NCBI RefSeq assembly: GCF_014873535.1
Contig: NZ_JADBEF010000001.1
Coordinates: forward strand, 4,526,001 to 4,590,000
Length of the DNA stretch: 64,000 nucleotides
Direction: 5' to 3'
From: Nonomuraea africana
GTDB lineage: Bacteria; Actinomycetota; Actinomycetes; Streptosporangiales; Streptosporangiaceae
The first letter of the stretch is position 1; each line of letters opens with the position of its first letter. The position numbers were made by a program, and so were the translations under genes. Positions 8,568-17,061 of the stretch are shown one piece after another. The notes beneath the pieces were generated by a model. It ran no database searches. It saw nothing but the letters and a program-made list of their open reading frames with translations, and had not been told where the DNA came from.

Positions 8568-8611
8568 GCGCGCAACGGTAGCCAATGACGCCCCGTGTCC
8601 GGGCGAGAACG

Positions 8612-9241
8612 CTAAGGTGGCCCCTCGCCTGGCTCCTCCTGGTAGGAGTAGCGCTGTTCCTTCCACGGATCGGCCACGTTGTGGTAGCCGCGCTCCTCCC
8701 AGAAGCCCCGCCTGTCCTCCACCAGGTACTCCACCGCGCGCACCCATTTCACGCTCTTCCACGCGTACAGGTGCGGGACCACGATGCGCAGCGGGTAACC
8801 GCGCTCGGGCGAGAGGGGCTTCTCGTCCAGGTCCGTGGCGAACAAAGTACCGGTGGCCTCGAAGTCGGACATCCTGAGGTTGGCGCTGTAGCCGTACTCG
8901 GCCCAGATCATCACGTGGCCGACCCCGCCCGCGGGCGGGGCGACGGCCATGAGATCCGCCGCGCTCACCCCCGCCCACTCGTTCCCCATCAGGGAGAACT
9001 TGGTCACACAGTGGAAGTCGGCGATGACCGACGTCCGCGGCAGGCCGCCGAAGTCCGCCCAGGTGAAGCGGTGCTCCTCGCCCGAGGCCGTCGCGCCGAA
9101 GACTCGGAAGTCCCAGGTGTCCGGCTTGAACTGCGGCACCCTGCCGTAGTGGATGACGGGTCGGCCGCGTGGAACGTACTGGCCTGGGGGCAGGCGCGAC
9201 TCCTCCACGATCACTCCCTCGCCGACGGTGTTCGTGACCAT
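8612..9241 (-). CDS. Molybdopterin-dependent oxidoreductase, sulfite-oxidase-like domain
   Basis: A 209-residue protein consisting almost entirely of the oxidoreductase molybdopterin-binding fold of sulfite oxidase, plant nitrate reductase and MsrP. The likely Mo-coordinating cysteine lies in ADFHCVTKFS, followed by W-G-V-S. The cofactor-binding tail (ERGYPLRIVVPHLYAWKSVKWV) is conserved. There is no signal peptide, heme domain or dimerisation domain, so it is a minimal cytoplasmic form whose substrate and electron partner are unknown. It is transcribed away from the DAHP synthase leader across a 77-bp shared promoter region. Confidence 0.9.
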   Translation of the reverse strand: MVTNTVGEGVIVEESRLPPGQYVPRGRPVIHYGRVPQFKPDTWDFRVFGATASGEEHRFTWADFGGLPRTSVIADFHCVTKFSLMGNEWAGVSAADLMAVAPPAGGVGHVMIWAEYGYSANLRMSDFEATGTLFATDLDEKPLSPERGYPLRIVVPHLYAWKSVKWVRAVEYLVEDRRGFWEERGYHNVADPWKEQRYSYQEEPGEGPP

Positions 9242-9281
9242 ACTCCCATCACCTCGCCCGAAGCACCGACCCGGTGCCCGG

Positions 9282-9309
9282 TTGCCGCACCTCGGGCATG
9301 CGCTATTAT
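9282..9309 (+). promoter_or_regulatory. Promoter of the aromatic leader peptide/DAHP synthase unit
   Basis: TTGCCG at 9282-9287 and TATTAT at 9304-9309 are spaced by 16 bp, a good housekeeping-sigma match in a GC-rich background. Expected transcription start is about 9316, only a few bases before the leader ATG at 9319, so the leader would be translated from a leaderless or near-leaderless 5' end. Confidence 0.65.
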
Positions 9310-9318
9310 TGGCGCACT

Positions 9319-9390
9319 ATGCACATCACCTTCCTGTTTTGGTATGGCGACGGACCCGATCGGACCGTTCGCCATCTGGTGATGCGCTAG
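9319..9390 (+). CDS. Leader peptide rich in aromatic residues (transcription attenuator)
   Basis: A 23-codon open frame, ATG 9319 to TAG 9388, whose N-terminus reads MHITFLFWY: two Phe, one Trp and one Tyr codon within five positions. It sits 68 bp before DAHP synthase, the entry enzyme of aromatic amino acid synthesis, and is followed 12 bp later by a strong terminator hairpin. This is the layout of ribosome-mediated attenuation. Stalling at Phe, Trp or Tyr codons when charged tRNA is scarce would favour readthrough. GGACCC (9352-9357) and CGGACC (9361-9366) can pair with GGGTCCG in the terminator loop region as a possible antiterminator. There is no Shine-Dalgarno. Confidence 0.8.
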   Translation: MHITFLFWYGDGPDRTVRHLVMR

Positions 9391-9402
9391 CACACAGGCG
9401 AA

Positions 9403-9438
9403 CGAAGGCCCCGGGTCCGCATGGATCCGGGGCCTTCG
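9403..9438 (+). terminator. Attenuator terminator upstream of DAHP synthase
   Basis: CGAAGGCCCCGG (9403-9414) pairs perfectly over 12 bp with CCGGGGCCTTCG (9427-9438), followed by TCATTTTC. It lies between the leader peptide stop and the DAHP synthase ribosome binding site, so it should abort transcription unless an alternative fold forms. Confidence 0.8.
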
Positions 9439-9458
9439 TCATTTTCAAGGGAGAGAAC

Positions 9459-10493
9459 ATGGTCATCGTCATGGGCCCCGAGGCGACGCAGGGCGACATC
9501 GAGGCCGTCGTCGGCCTCGTGCAGGCGGCAGGCGTGGAGGCGTTCGTCAGCCGTGGCGTGCAGCGCACGATCGTCGGACTGGTGGGCGACGTCGCCCAGC
9601 TCAGCGCCGTCAACCTGCGCGGGATGAGCGGGGTGCGCGAAGTCATGCGGGTGTCCACCCCTTACAAGCTTGTGAGCAGGGAGAACCACCCCGACCGTTC
9701 GACGGTGCACGTCGGAGGGGTGCCCATCGGTCCCGACACTGTGACGCTGATCGCGGGACCGTGCGCGGTGGAGACCCCGCAGCAGACGCTGGAGGCCGCC
9801 CAGATGGCCAAGGCGGCCGGCGCCACGTTGCTGCGCGGCGGCGCCTACAAGCCGCGCACCTCGCCGTACGCGTTCCAGGGGCTGGGCGAGGCGGGCCTGC
9901 GCATCCTGGCCGACGTGCGCGCGGAGACCGGACTGCCGATCGTGACCGAGGTCGTGGACGCCCACGACGTGGACCTGGTCGCCTCCTACGCCGACATGCT
10001 GCAGGTCGGCACCCGCAACGCGCAGAACTTCGCGCTGCTGCAGGCGGTCGGCGCGGCGGGCAAGCCGGTCATGCTCAAGCGCGGCATGAACGCCACCATC
10101 GAGGAGTGGCTGATGGCGGCCGAGTACATCGCCCAGCGCGGCAACCTCGACATCGTCCTGTGCGAGCGCGGCATCCGCACCTTCGAGACCGCCACGCGCA
10201 ACACGCTCGACGTGTCGGCCGTCCCCGTCGCCCAGCGCCTGTCGCACCTGCCGGTCATCATCGACCCGTCCCACTCGGGCGGGCGGCGCGACCTGGTGCT
10301 GCCGCTGACCCGCGCCGCCATCGCGGTCGGCGCCGACGGCGTGATCATCGACGTCCACCCGCACCCTGAGCAGGCGCTCTGCGACGGGCCCCAGGCGCTG
10401 GTGAACGGTGACCTGCGCGAACTGGCCAAGATCATGCGAACCTTCCCCCAGCTGATGGGCAAGGGCGTGGTCGGCGACGCGCTGACCGTCTGA
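9459..10493 (+). CDS. aroF: 3-deoxy-7-phosphoheptulonate (DAHP) synthase, type I-beta
   Basis: A 344-residue enzyme condensing phosphoenolpyruvate with erythrose 4-phosphate, the first step of the shikimate pathway. ATG 9459 follows AAGGGAGA. Residues 1-80 form the ferredoxin-like (ACT-like) N-terminal domain found in Thermotoga-type enzymes, where it mediates feedback by aromatic amino acids. The barrel follows, with LIAGPCAVE, LRGGAYKPRTSPYAFQG, VGTRNAQNFALLQAVG, VMLKRGMNATIEEW, LCERGIRTFE, IDPSHSGGRRD and DGVIIDVHPHPEQALCDG. These retain the PEP and metal ligands. Transcription appears attenuated by the upstream leader. A hairpin at 10513-10546 ends the unit. Confidence 0.96.
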   Translation: MVIVMGPEATQGDIEAVVGLVQAAGVEAFVSRGVQRTIVGLVGDVAQLSAVNLRGMSGVREVMRVSTPYKLVSRENHPDRSTVHVGGVPIGPDTVTLIAGPCAVETPQQTLEAAQMAKAAGATLLRGGAYKPRTSPYAFQGLGEAGLRILADVRAETGLPIVTEVVDAHDVDLVASYADMLQVGTRNAQNFALLQAVGAAGKPVMLKRGMNATIEEWLMAAEYIAQRGNLDIVLCERGIRTFETATRNTLDVSAVPVAQRLSHLPVIIDPSHSGGRRDLVLPLTRAAIAVGADGVIIDVHPHPEQALCDGPQALVNGDLRELAKIMRTFPQLMGKGVVGDALTV

Positions 10494-10512
10494 TCCCGTG
10501 GGGTTCGGGCTG

Positions 10513-10546
10513 GTACGGCGGGCGCGTCACGAACCGCCTGCCGTAC
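10513..10546 (+). terminator. Terminator hairpin after DAHP synthase
   Basis: GTACGGCGGGCG starting at 10513 pairs with CGCCTGCCGTAC ending at 10546, with one mismatch and a short loop, 20 bp past the stop codon. No U-tract follows, as is usual in such GC-rich genomes. Confidence 0.6.
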
Positions 10547-10607
10547 TCACGGGTAACTAAGTATTTCTCCGCATGTGTCGGACTTCATGGCGATCCATCA
10601 TCGAGCC

Positions 10608-10895
10608 ATGAACAAACCGATCCAGCCCACCCAGACAGCCGCTTTCTACATCCAGTCGATCCTGTCCTTCGGCCTGTCCCTGTCCGCCGTGGCCATCGGC
10701 GTGGCCTACCTGCCGGTCTCCGGCTGGATCAGGGCCTTCCTCACCGTCGGCATCCTGTACGTGATCACCTCGGCGTTCACGCTGGCCAAGGTGGTGCGCG
10801 ACCGCCAGGAACTCAGCGCGGTCACCACCCGCGTCGACCAAGCCCGTCTCGACAAACTCCTCGCCGAACACGACCCCTTCAAGGTCGACGCGTGA
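10608..10895 (+). CDS. YiaA/YiaB two-helix membrane protein
   Basis: About 95 residues from ATG 10608. A GTG at 10575 would add 11 unconvincing residues. Two hydrophobic helices (AAFYIQSILSFGLSLSAVAIGVAYL and GWIRAFLTVGILYVITSAFTLAKVV) are joined by a short P-V-S-G turn and followed by a charged tail with a short helix. This matches the YiaAB two-helix family, whose function is unknown. It stands alone downstream of DAHP synthase. Confidence 0.8.
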   Translation: MNKPIQPTQTAAFYIQSILSFGLSLSAVAIGVAYLPVSGWIRAFLTVGILYVITSAFTLAKVVRDRQELSAVTTRVDQARLDKLLAEHDPFKVDA

Positions 10896-11304
10896 CCTTA
10901 TCCGGGGATATCGGGGACGGCAGGTGCTCGAGACATCCGGCAGCAGGTTCTCGGGATGTCCGAGACGGCAGGCGGCGGGGCCGCACCACCGTGGGCACGT
11001 GGCTGGGCTCTGTCCAGGGATACGCATCACCGAGTGCCCATGGCCGGCCACCCAACGGAAGGCCACAACCGCTGAACACCCGCCCGCCCGCCGACGCCCT
11101 CGGAAGAGAACCCGCATCCTCCGTCGCGGCCCCCAGAGAACCTGCACCACCCCTGGCGTCGGTGTGTTGCTCTGGGGATGACGCGCGCGACTCGGCGGCT
11201 CGCACGCCGGGATCACCCGCGCCACCGCCTGGCCGCACGCGGCATCCCAAGAGCAGCGCACGCAGTGCGCACGCCTGGATCACGCCGCCCATAGATGCGG
11301 GGGC
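10896..11304. other. Intergenic gap with one hairpin, no gene supported
   Basis: This 409-bp gap separates the convergent YiaA-like gene and thiI. CTCG-A-GACATCC (10927-10938) pairs with GGATGTCCGAG (10954-10964), leaving one bulged A; it lies about 30 bp past the YiaA-like stop and is the best terminator candidate. Short open frames occur on both strands, but none has a ribosome binding site or a recognisable product. Confidence 0.5.
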
Positions 11305-12501
11305 CTACAGGGTGTACTCCTGGATCGAGTCGGCCAGTTGGACCGCCAGTTCCTCGGCGTCGAGGCGCTTCTCGATCAGCTTGAGGTCCTCGATCTTGGC
11401 CCGGGTCTCCGCCCGCTTGGGCGCCAGCAGCGTGCAGCAGTCCTCGTCGGGCAGTTCGGAGATCTCCAGCGTGCCGATGCGCCGCGCCTCGGCCATGATC
11501 TCCGTCTTGTCCCAGCCGATCAACGGACGCAGGATCGGCAGGTCGACGGCGTTGTCCTGGGCGGTGATGTTCTGCAGCGTCTGCGACGACACCTGGCCCA
11601 GCGCGTCGCCGGTGATGAGCGCGCCCGCCCTGATGCGGTGGGCGACCTCCTCGGCCGTCTTCAGCATCAGCCGCCGCTGGGCGATCACAGCGAGCCGATC
11701 CTGGCCCGAGGTCCTGATCGACTGCTGGGCCTTGCCGAACGGCACCACCCACAGCCGCGACCTGCCCTGGAAGCGGTCGAGCTTGCGCACCAGCGCGTAG
11801 GCCTTGTAGATCGACTCCGATGTCGTGAACGGGATGCCGGAGAAGTGCAGGAAGTCGACGTGGAGACCGCGGCGCATCATGCGGTAGGCGGCCACGGGCG
11901 AGTCGATGCCGCCCGACATCAGCACCAGCGCCCTGCCGCTGCTGCCCACAGGTAGTCCGCCCTGGCCCCGCAGGCCGTCGGTGAAGACGAACACCTCGTC
12001 GCGGTCCACCTCGACGAAGACGGTGAGCTCGGGATGCTTCAGGTTGACGGACAGGCCGTAGACGTCGTTGATGTGCCCGCCCACCAGGCGGTCGAGCTCG
12101 TTGGAGCGCAGCGGGAACCGCTTGTCACGACGGCGGGAGCGCACCGCGAACGTGGCGCCGCGCTTCACCTCGTCACGGTCCTTGATCAGCTCGATGGCGG
12201 CCTTGACCACGGTGTCCGGGTCCTTGGCCACCCGCCATGCGCGGTGGATCCACACCAGACCGGGCACGTCGGTGACCCGCTCGGCGACCTGGTCGGCCAC
12301 CTCGACGCTGGTGCCCTGAGGGAAGAAGATCGCGATGACGCCGTGGCGCTGCCGTACGTCGGTCTTGAGATCGAAGTCCTTCAGCGCGGCGCGGATGTTG
12401 CCGACAAGCCTGCGCTCGAACAGCTCGCGGTTCTTGCCTTTCAGCACGATCTCGCCCAGCTTGAGCAGAACGCACGGCTCGCCCAGGGCGGACATCGTCA
12501 T
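11305..12501 (-). CDS. thiI: tRNA 4-thiouridine synthetase ThiI
   Basis: A 398-residue enzyme that activates U8 of tRNA by adenylation and receives sulfur to form s4U; in many bacteria it also feeds thiazole synthesis. ATG 12501 lies 8 bp after GGAGG. The order is N-terminal ferredoxin-like domain, THUMP domain (about residues 60-165), then the PP-loop ATPase with SGGIDSPVAAYRMMRRG, and a C-terminal ALITGDALGQVSSQTLQNI/LRPLIGWDKTEI block. It ends in DEDCCTLLAPKRAET without the rhodanese domain of E. coli ThiI, so sulfur must come from another carrier or directly from a cysteine desulfurase. An unusual repeat tract occupies its upstream region. Confidence 0.95.
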   Translation of the reverse strand: MTMSALGEPCVLLKLGEIVLKGKNRELFERRLVGNIRAALKDFDLKTDVRQRHGVIAIFFPQGTSVEVADQVAERVTDVPGLVWIHRAWRVAKDPDTVVKAAIELIKDRDEVKRGATFAVRSRRRDKRFPLRSNELDRLVGGHINDVYGLSVNLKHPELTVFVEVDRDEVFVFTDGLRGQGGLPVGSSGRALVLMSGGIDSPVAAYRMMRRGLHVDFLHFSGIPFTTSESIYKAYALVRKLDRFQGRSRLWVVPFGKAQQSIRTSGQDRLAVIAQRRLMLKTAEEVAHRIRAGALITGDALGQVSSQTLQNITAQDNAVDLPILRPLIGWDKTEIMAEARRIGTLEISELPDEDCCTLLAPKRAETRAKIEDLKLIEKRLDAEELAVQLADSIQEYTL

Positions 12502-12631
12502 GGCGGGAACCTCCGGAGGAGTGCGGGAACGCGGCGCTGTCTGCAACGCCGCGACCCACCGAGTTTAGTCCGGTCCCGCCCCGGAAAACCCCGCCCGCCG
12601 TGTGAACGGCTCCACAGCGGAAGAGCACCCA

Positions 12632-12908
12632 ACCCCCAAGACCCAGATGACCCCCAAGACCCAGACAACCCTGAGCCCCAGGCAACCCTCAAGACGCAGG
12701 CAACCCCAGGGCGGTCGACTCCCAGCAGCCGGGATGCCAAGGAACCGGGGCGCCCCAGGAGCGGCGCCCCACAAGGAGCCGAAGCGCCTGGGTGCCCCAG
12801 GAGCCGGGCGACCCCAAGAAACCGAACCGCCAGGAAGCCCCAGGGAGCCGAGCGACCGGGCGACCCCAAGAAACCGAAGCGCCAGGATGCCCCAGGGAGC
12901 AAGCGACC
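12632..12908. repeat. Minisatellite-like repeats upstream of thiI (gap 12502-12980)
   Basis: The 479-bp gap between thiI and the response regulator holds two related tandem arrays. 12632-12714 has four to five units of about 18 bp (ACCCCCAAGACCCAGATG and variants, periods 18, 18, 17, 18). 12806-12857 and 12858-12908 are two copies of a 51-52-bp unit beginning GGGCGACCCCAAGAAACCGA, preceded by a degenerate copy around 12763-12805. Several frames stay open through the tract because 18 and 51 are multiples of three, but none has a start signal or recognisable product, so I treat it as non-coding. Confidence 0.75.
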
Positions 12909-12980
12909 CCCCCAAGAATGAGGGGCCGAGGTAGCACCTCGATCCGGCGTGACCGTAGACGCAGGTCGTGTGGGAGAGGT

Positions 12981-13628
12981 TCAGGTGGTGTGGGGTGGGT
13001 CGTCGTCGAGGCCCTGTTCGATGGCGTAGCGGACGAGTTCGACCCGGTTGTGCAGTTGCAGCTTGTTCAGCGTGTTCTGCACATGGTTCTGCACTGTCCG
13101 ATGGCTGAGCACGAGCCGGTCGGCGATCTGCCGGTACGACAGCCCCTTCGCCACCAGCCGCAGCACCTCGGTCTCCCTGTCGGTCAGTCGCGGCCCGTCG
13201 GGCTGCGCCGCAGGTCGGGCCGCCAGCCTGCGGTACTCCCCCAGCACCAGCCCCGCCAGCCCCGGCGTGAAGACCGCGTCGCCCGCGGCGGTGCGCGCCA
13301 CCGCGTCCAGGAACTCCTCCCTGCTGGCCGACTTCACCAGGTAGCCCGACGCCCCCGCCTTCACCGCCTCCAGGACGTCCTCCTGCTCGGCGCTGGCCGA
13401 CAGCACGAGGATCTTCGCCCCCTGCAGTCCCCTGGCCACCTCGGCCCCCGACAGGTCGGGCAGCTGCAGGTCGAGGACGACCACATCCGGCCTGACCGCC
13501 TCGGCCACCCGCAGGGCCTGACGTCCCTCGCCGACGGCGGCGACCACCTCGTAACCCGCCTCGGCGAGATCCCTCGCCACCCCGTCGCGCCACATCGGGT
13601 GGTCGTCGACCACCATCACCCGCACCAT
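12981..13628 (-). CDS. NarL/FixJ-type response regulator
   Basis: A 215-residue regulator with a receiver (VMVVDDHPMWRDGVARDL, phospho-Asp in VVLDLQLPDLSG, Lys in GYLVKSASREEF) and a LuxR-type helix-turn-helix (LTDRETEVLRLVAKGLSYRQ, then HRTVQNHVQNTLNKL). The sequence after the receiver start closely resembles regulators that normally sit beside DUF5931-type kinases. Such a kinase is present on the same strand but 5 kb upstream at 18714-19814. Start ATG 13628 diverges from a membrane-protein gene about 50 bp away, so it must have its own promoter here. Confidence 0.93.
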   Translation of the reverse strand: MVRVMVVDDHPMWRDGVARDLAEAGYEVVAAVGEGRQALRVAEAVRPDVVVLDLQLPDLSGAEVARGLQGAKILVLSASAEQEDVLEAVKAGASGYLVKSASREEFLDAVARTAAGDAVFTPGLAGLVLGEYRRLAARPAAQPDGPRLTDRETEVLRLVAKGLSYRQIADRLVLSHRTVQNHVQNTLNKLQLHNRVELVRYAIEQGLDDDPPHTT

Positions 13629-13680
13629 GCCGCAACTCTAAGCACAGTCATCCGCAAGTACGGCAGTGCAGACTCGTCCC

Positions 13681-14202
13681 GTGTCCGACCTCCTCGACGC
13701 CTTCCAGCCCTCCCCCCGCGGCGCGACGCCCGGCAGGGTCGGCAAGGTCATCCTCATCCTGCTCTGGTTCGGACTGTGCGCCGGGATGGTCGCCGCCGCC
13801 GTGACCGACCTTCGCCTCGCCACCGGCGCGATCGGCACCCCCGGCACGCTCACCGTCGTGTCCTGCGCCGACCTCGGCAGCGGACGCTACGACTGCAGGG
13901 GCTTCTTCACACCCGACTCGGGCGATCCCGCGCTTCCGGTGGCCGCCTCGCCCGACTCGAGGGCGGGTCAGACCTTCCGCGCCCAGCTCGTTCCCGGGGG
14001 TGGGCGCGCGGTCGAGACGGGCAGGGACGGGCTTCTGGTGGCGCTGCTCCTCCCCGCGACGGGGCTGACCGGCATCGCGTTCCTGCCGTACGTGATCGTC
14101 TACTGGCTGGGATGGCGGCGCCGGTGGATCGCGGTGGCGGTGGGCTGCGTCATCACGCCGGCAGGTCTCATCCTGATGGCCCTGGGCTTCGCGGCCCTCT
14201 GA
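13681..14202 (+). CDS. Putative membrane protein with three helices, unknown function
   Basis: About 173 residues from GTG 13681; another GTG at 13666 would add five residues. Hydrophobic segments are VILILLWFGLCAGMVAAAV near the N-terminus, then LLVALLLPATGLTGIAFLPYVIVYWLG and WIAVAVGCVITPAGLILMALGF. Between the first two lies an extracytoplasmic-looking loop of about 85 residues with two cysteines (VVSCADLGSGRYDCRGFF) that could form a disulfide. I do not recognise a family. It is divergent from the response regulator and 100 bp upstream of the large LuxR-type regulator. Confidence 0.65.
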   Translation: MSDLLDAFQPSPRGATPGRVGKVILILLWFGLCAGMVAAAVTDLRLATGAIGTPGTLTVVSCADLGSGRYDCRGFFTPDSGDPALPVAASPDSRAGQTFRAQLVPGGGRAVETGRDGLLVALLLPATGLTGIAFLPYVIVYWLGWRRRWIAVAVGCVITPAGLILMALGFAAL

Positions 14203-14301
14203 CAACCCTCCGAAAACCCGGACCAACCCCACTGCCAGGACGCAGGGGATTGCGTGGAGCCGGCGGCTTGTGGGGGCTGGGGTCTTTGGAGATCCGCGGC
14301 G

Positions 14302-17061
14302 ATGCCAGCCACGGACGTGGTCACCGCTCAGGCGGCACGGCATGATGAGGTCGTGCTTGTCGAGGTTTCGGAGCGGGAGGCCGAGGTGCTCGCGGCCGTC
14401 GGCGCTCACCTGTCGAACGTGCAGATCGCCCGCAGGCTGCACATTTCGGTGCGGACGGTTGAGAGCCACGTCTCCTCGTTGTTGCGTAAGTACGGCGTCC
14501 GGGGCCGCCGTGAGCTGGCGGCCCTCGCCGGCCGGCCGGCCGAGGCGGCCGCGCCGGAGAGGCTGGCCGGCCTGCCGGTGGCGCGGACGTCGTTCGTCGG
14601 GCGGGGCGCGGAGCGCGAGGCCGTGCTGGCGGCGTTCGGCGGGTCCAGGCTGGTGACCCTGCTCGGGCCCGGCGGGGTGGGCAAGACCAGGCTGGCCGCG
14701 ACGGTGGCGCCGGACCTCCCGTACGGCGGGGCCTTCGTCGACCTGGTGCCGGTACGTGACGGGTTCGTGGCCCAGGCGGTGGCCGCCGCGCTCGGCGTGG
14801 AGGAGCGTCCCCAGCGGTCGTTGACGGAGGCGCTGGCCGAGCGGCTGGGCCGGGGGCGCTCCCTGCTGGTGCTGGACAACTGCGAGCATCTGCTCGACGA
14901 GGTGGCCAGGCTTGCCGACCGGCTGCTGTCCACGTGCCCCGGCTGCCGGATCCTGGTCACCAGCCGGGAGCGGCTCGGCCTGCCCGGCGAGCGGATCCTG
15001 CAGGTGGAGCCGCTGCCGCCGGTCTCCGACGCGCGCGCGTTGTTCACCGACCGGGCCGGGGCCGCCGATCCGGGGTTCGCCGCCGGGCCGGAGGTGATCG
15101 AGGAGATCTGCGCCAAGCTGGACGGCATGCCGCTGGCGATCGAACTGGCCGCGGCACGCGCCGCGGCCCTGGGCCCGGATGGGTTGCTGACGGCTCTGGA
15201 GGACCGGCTGCGGCTGCTGGCGGGCGGGCGCGGCGTGGACGACCGGCATCGTTCGCTGCGCGCGGTGGTCGGCTGGAGCCACGATCTGCTCGATGAGGAG
15301 GAGCGGGGGCTGCTGCACCGCCTGGCGATCTTCGTTGGCGGCTTCGACCTGGCCGCCGTGCTGGCCGTCAATGCCGCGGTTTCCGCGGGCGCCACGGCGG
15401 ACCTGCTGGGGAGGCTGGTGGACAAGAGCCTGGTCGTCAGGGCCGGGCGCGGGCGGTGGCGGTTGCTGCAGACCGTACGTGACTTCGCCGCCGAGCAGTT
15501 GCTCGGCTCCGGAGAGCTGCCGGAGATCCGCGAACGCCACCTGCGGTGGGCGGTCGGCGCCGCCGCCGCACTCGAGCCGGGGGACTTCGACTTGGTCGCC
15601 GACGACCTGCGCGCCGCGCTGGCCGGCGCCCCCGAGCCGGGTGAGGCGCAGCATCGGCTGGCCCGGTCGCTGGCCGGGTTGTGCTACGCGCGGCGATTCC
15701 TCACCGAGTCCCAGCGGACCTACGAAGAGGCCGCGAAGCGCGCGCCCACTCCGATCGAGGCGTGGCACGATCTGCACAGCGCCGCCGCGTGCACATATCT
15801 GGTGGGTTCCGGCGGCGAACGCGTCATGGGGCTGCTGACCTCCGCGGCGGAGCGGGCGCGGGCCGCCGGGGACGGCGACCGGGCGGCGATCTCGCTGGCC
15901 ACCGCCGTGGTGACCTCGGCCAGGAACCCGGGCCGGCACGGCGTGGAGATGCCCTACGACCGCCTGCGCCTACTGCTGGAGCAGGCCAGGGCGGCGGGGG
16001 ACCCGCGGGATCCGGTGGTCGCCGCCTGGCTCGCCGCCGCCGCGACCTGGACCGCGTCGGCGGAGCCGTACAGTGCGGACCTGCCTCTGGCGGAGCGGGC
16101 GGTGACGGCCGCGCGGGACAGCGGCGACCCTGTGCTGGTCAGCTCCGCCCTGGACACGTTGATCTGCGCGCTGCTGGGGGCGGGACGGCTGCGTGACGCC
16201 CAGCGGGTCAGCCGGGAACGGCTCTCTCTGCTGAAGTCGATGTCCCGCGCCGACCCCTTGTCCGCGCCGGAGATCGTCGACACCTTCCACATGGCGGCGC
16301 GATGCGCCATCGTGACCGGTGATCTGACCGAGGCGCTGGAGCTGGCCAGGCTGGCGGAGGAAGACGACCTGGTCGGCGCGGATCAGTACTTCGACTCGAC
16401 CAACAACCTCGTGCTCGCGCTGGCTCTGCAGGGCGAGTTCGACCAGGCGCTGGCGTACGCCCGCGCCGCCTGGGACGACTGGCAGCGGGCCGGGACGCCG
16501 ATCACCGGGATGATGCTGCCCCTGGCGGTGGCCCCGGCGCTCATCCACGGGCTGCGCGGCGACGAGCCGAACCATCGGCTGTGGAGTGACCGCGTCCACC
16601 GGACGGGCCGCCGGTCGACGCTGACGAGCTTCGCCGAGGCCCGCGTCGCGCTCCACGCGGGCCGGCTGGAGAACGCGGAGCCGATGATCGGCGAGCTGTT
16701 CTCCGGCGAGACCGACCCCTTCTTCCGCGCGTACGCGCAGGCGGTCGGCGCGGAACTCGCCGTCATGGCGCGGCTCCCCGACGCCGAGGCGCGCATGGGC
16801 GTGGCGTCGGGGAGCGGGGAGAACGCGTGGGCGGCCGCCTGCCTGGCCAGAGCCAGGGGCAGGTTGTCCGGCGACCGCCGCGAGGTGGAGGCGGCGCTCA
16901 CGGGGTGGGAGCGGATCGGCGCCCGGTTCGAGCGGGCCTGCACGCTGCTGCTCCTGCCGGACCGGGCGGAGGAGGGCCGGGCGGAACTGACCGCCCTGGG
17001 CTGCGATCAGCCGAGGAAGAACGCCGACAGCGCGGAGGCGAACGCCGCCGGATCGACCTGA
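14302..17061 (+). CDS. Large LuxR-type regulator with N-terminal HTH and NB-ARC/AAA ATPase domain
   Basis: About 919 residues from ATG 14302, which has GGAG 10 bp upstream; GTG 14254 or GTG 14353 are alternatives. Domain order is unusual for LALs: the LuxR helix-turn-helix is N-terminal (VSEREAEVLAAVGAHLSNVQ, TVESHVSSLLRKYG). A STAND/NB-ARC ATPase follows, with Walker A LGPGGVGKTRLAA, Walker B LLVLDNCEHLLD and RILVTSRERLGLPGE, then GMPLAIELAAARA. The C-terminal half is an alpha-helical TPR-like region. Such proteins act as ATP-dependent switches for nearby genes. The downstream MFS pump and hydrolase remnant are candidate targets. The 3' end overlaps the remnant by 55 bp. Confidence 0.88.
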   Translation: MPATDVVTAQAARHDEVVLVEVSEREAEVLAAVGAHLSNVQIARRLHISVRTVESHVSSLLRKYGVRGRRELAALAGRPAEAAAPERLAGLPVARTSFVGRGAEREAVLAAFGGSRLVTLLGPGGVGKTRLAATVAPDLPYGGAFVDLVPVRDGFVAQAVAAALGVEERPQRSLTEALAERLGRGRSLLVLDNCEHLLDEVARLADRLLSTCPGCRILVTSRERLGLPGERILQVEPLPPVSDARALFTDRAGAADPGFAAGPEVIEEICAKLDGMPLAIELAAARAAALGPDGLLTALEDRLRLLAGGRGVDDRHRSLRAVVGWSHDLLDEEERGLLHRLAIFVGGFDLAAVLAVNAAVSAGATADLLGRLVDKSLVVRAGRGRWRLLQTVRDFAAEQLLGSGELPEIRERHLRWAVGAAAALEPGDFDLVADDLRAALAGAPEPGEAQHRLARSLAGLCYARRFLTESQRTYEEAAKRAPTPIEAWHDLHSAAACTYLVGSGGERVMGLLTSAAERARAAGDGDRAAISLATAVVTSARNPGRHGVEMPYDRLRLLLEQARAAGDPRDPVVAAWLAAAATWTASAEPYSADLPLAERAVTAARDSGDPVLVSSALDTLICALLGAGRLRDAQRVSRERLSLLKSMSRADPLSAPEIVDTFHMAARCAIVTGDLTEALELARLAEEDDLVGADQYFDSTNNLVLALALQGEFDQALAYARAAWDDWQRAGTPITGMMLPLAVAPALIHGLRGDEPNHRLWSDRVHRTGRRSTLTSFAEARVALHAGRLENAEPMIGELFSGETDPFFRAYAQAVGAELAVMARLPDAEARMGVASGSGENAWAAACLARARGRLSGDRREVEAALTGWERIGARFERACTLLLLPDRAEEGRAELTALGCDQPRKNADSAEANAAGST

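Noticed and set aside
12602..12934. Possible repeat-protein gene (PKTQ/PQ-rich) in the thiI upstream gap
   Set aside because: Open in several frames only because the repeat periods (18 and 51 bp) are multiples of three; no ribosome binding site, start context or conserved product.
13648..15939. Long minus-strand frame opposite the membrane protein and LuxR-type regulator
   Set aside because: Antisense to Walker A/B and LuxR motifs that are unambiguous on the plus strand; its translation is low-complexity and lacks a start signal.
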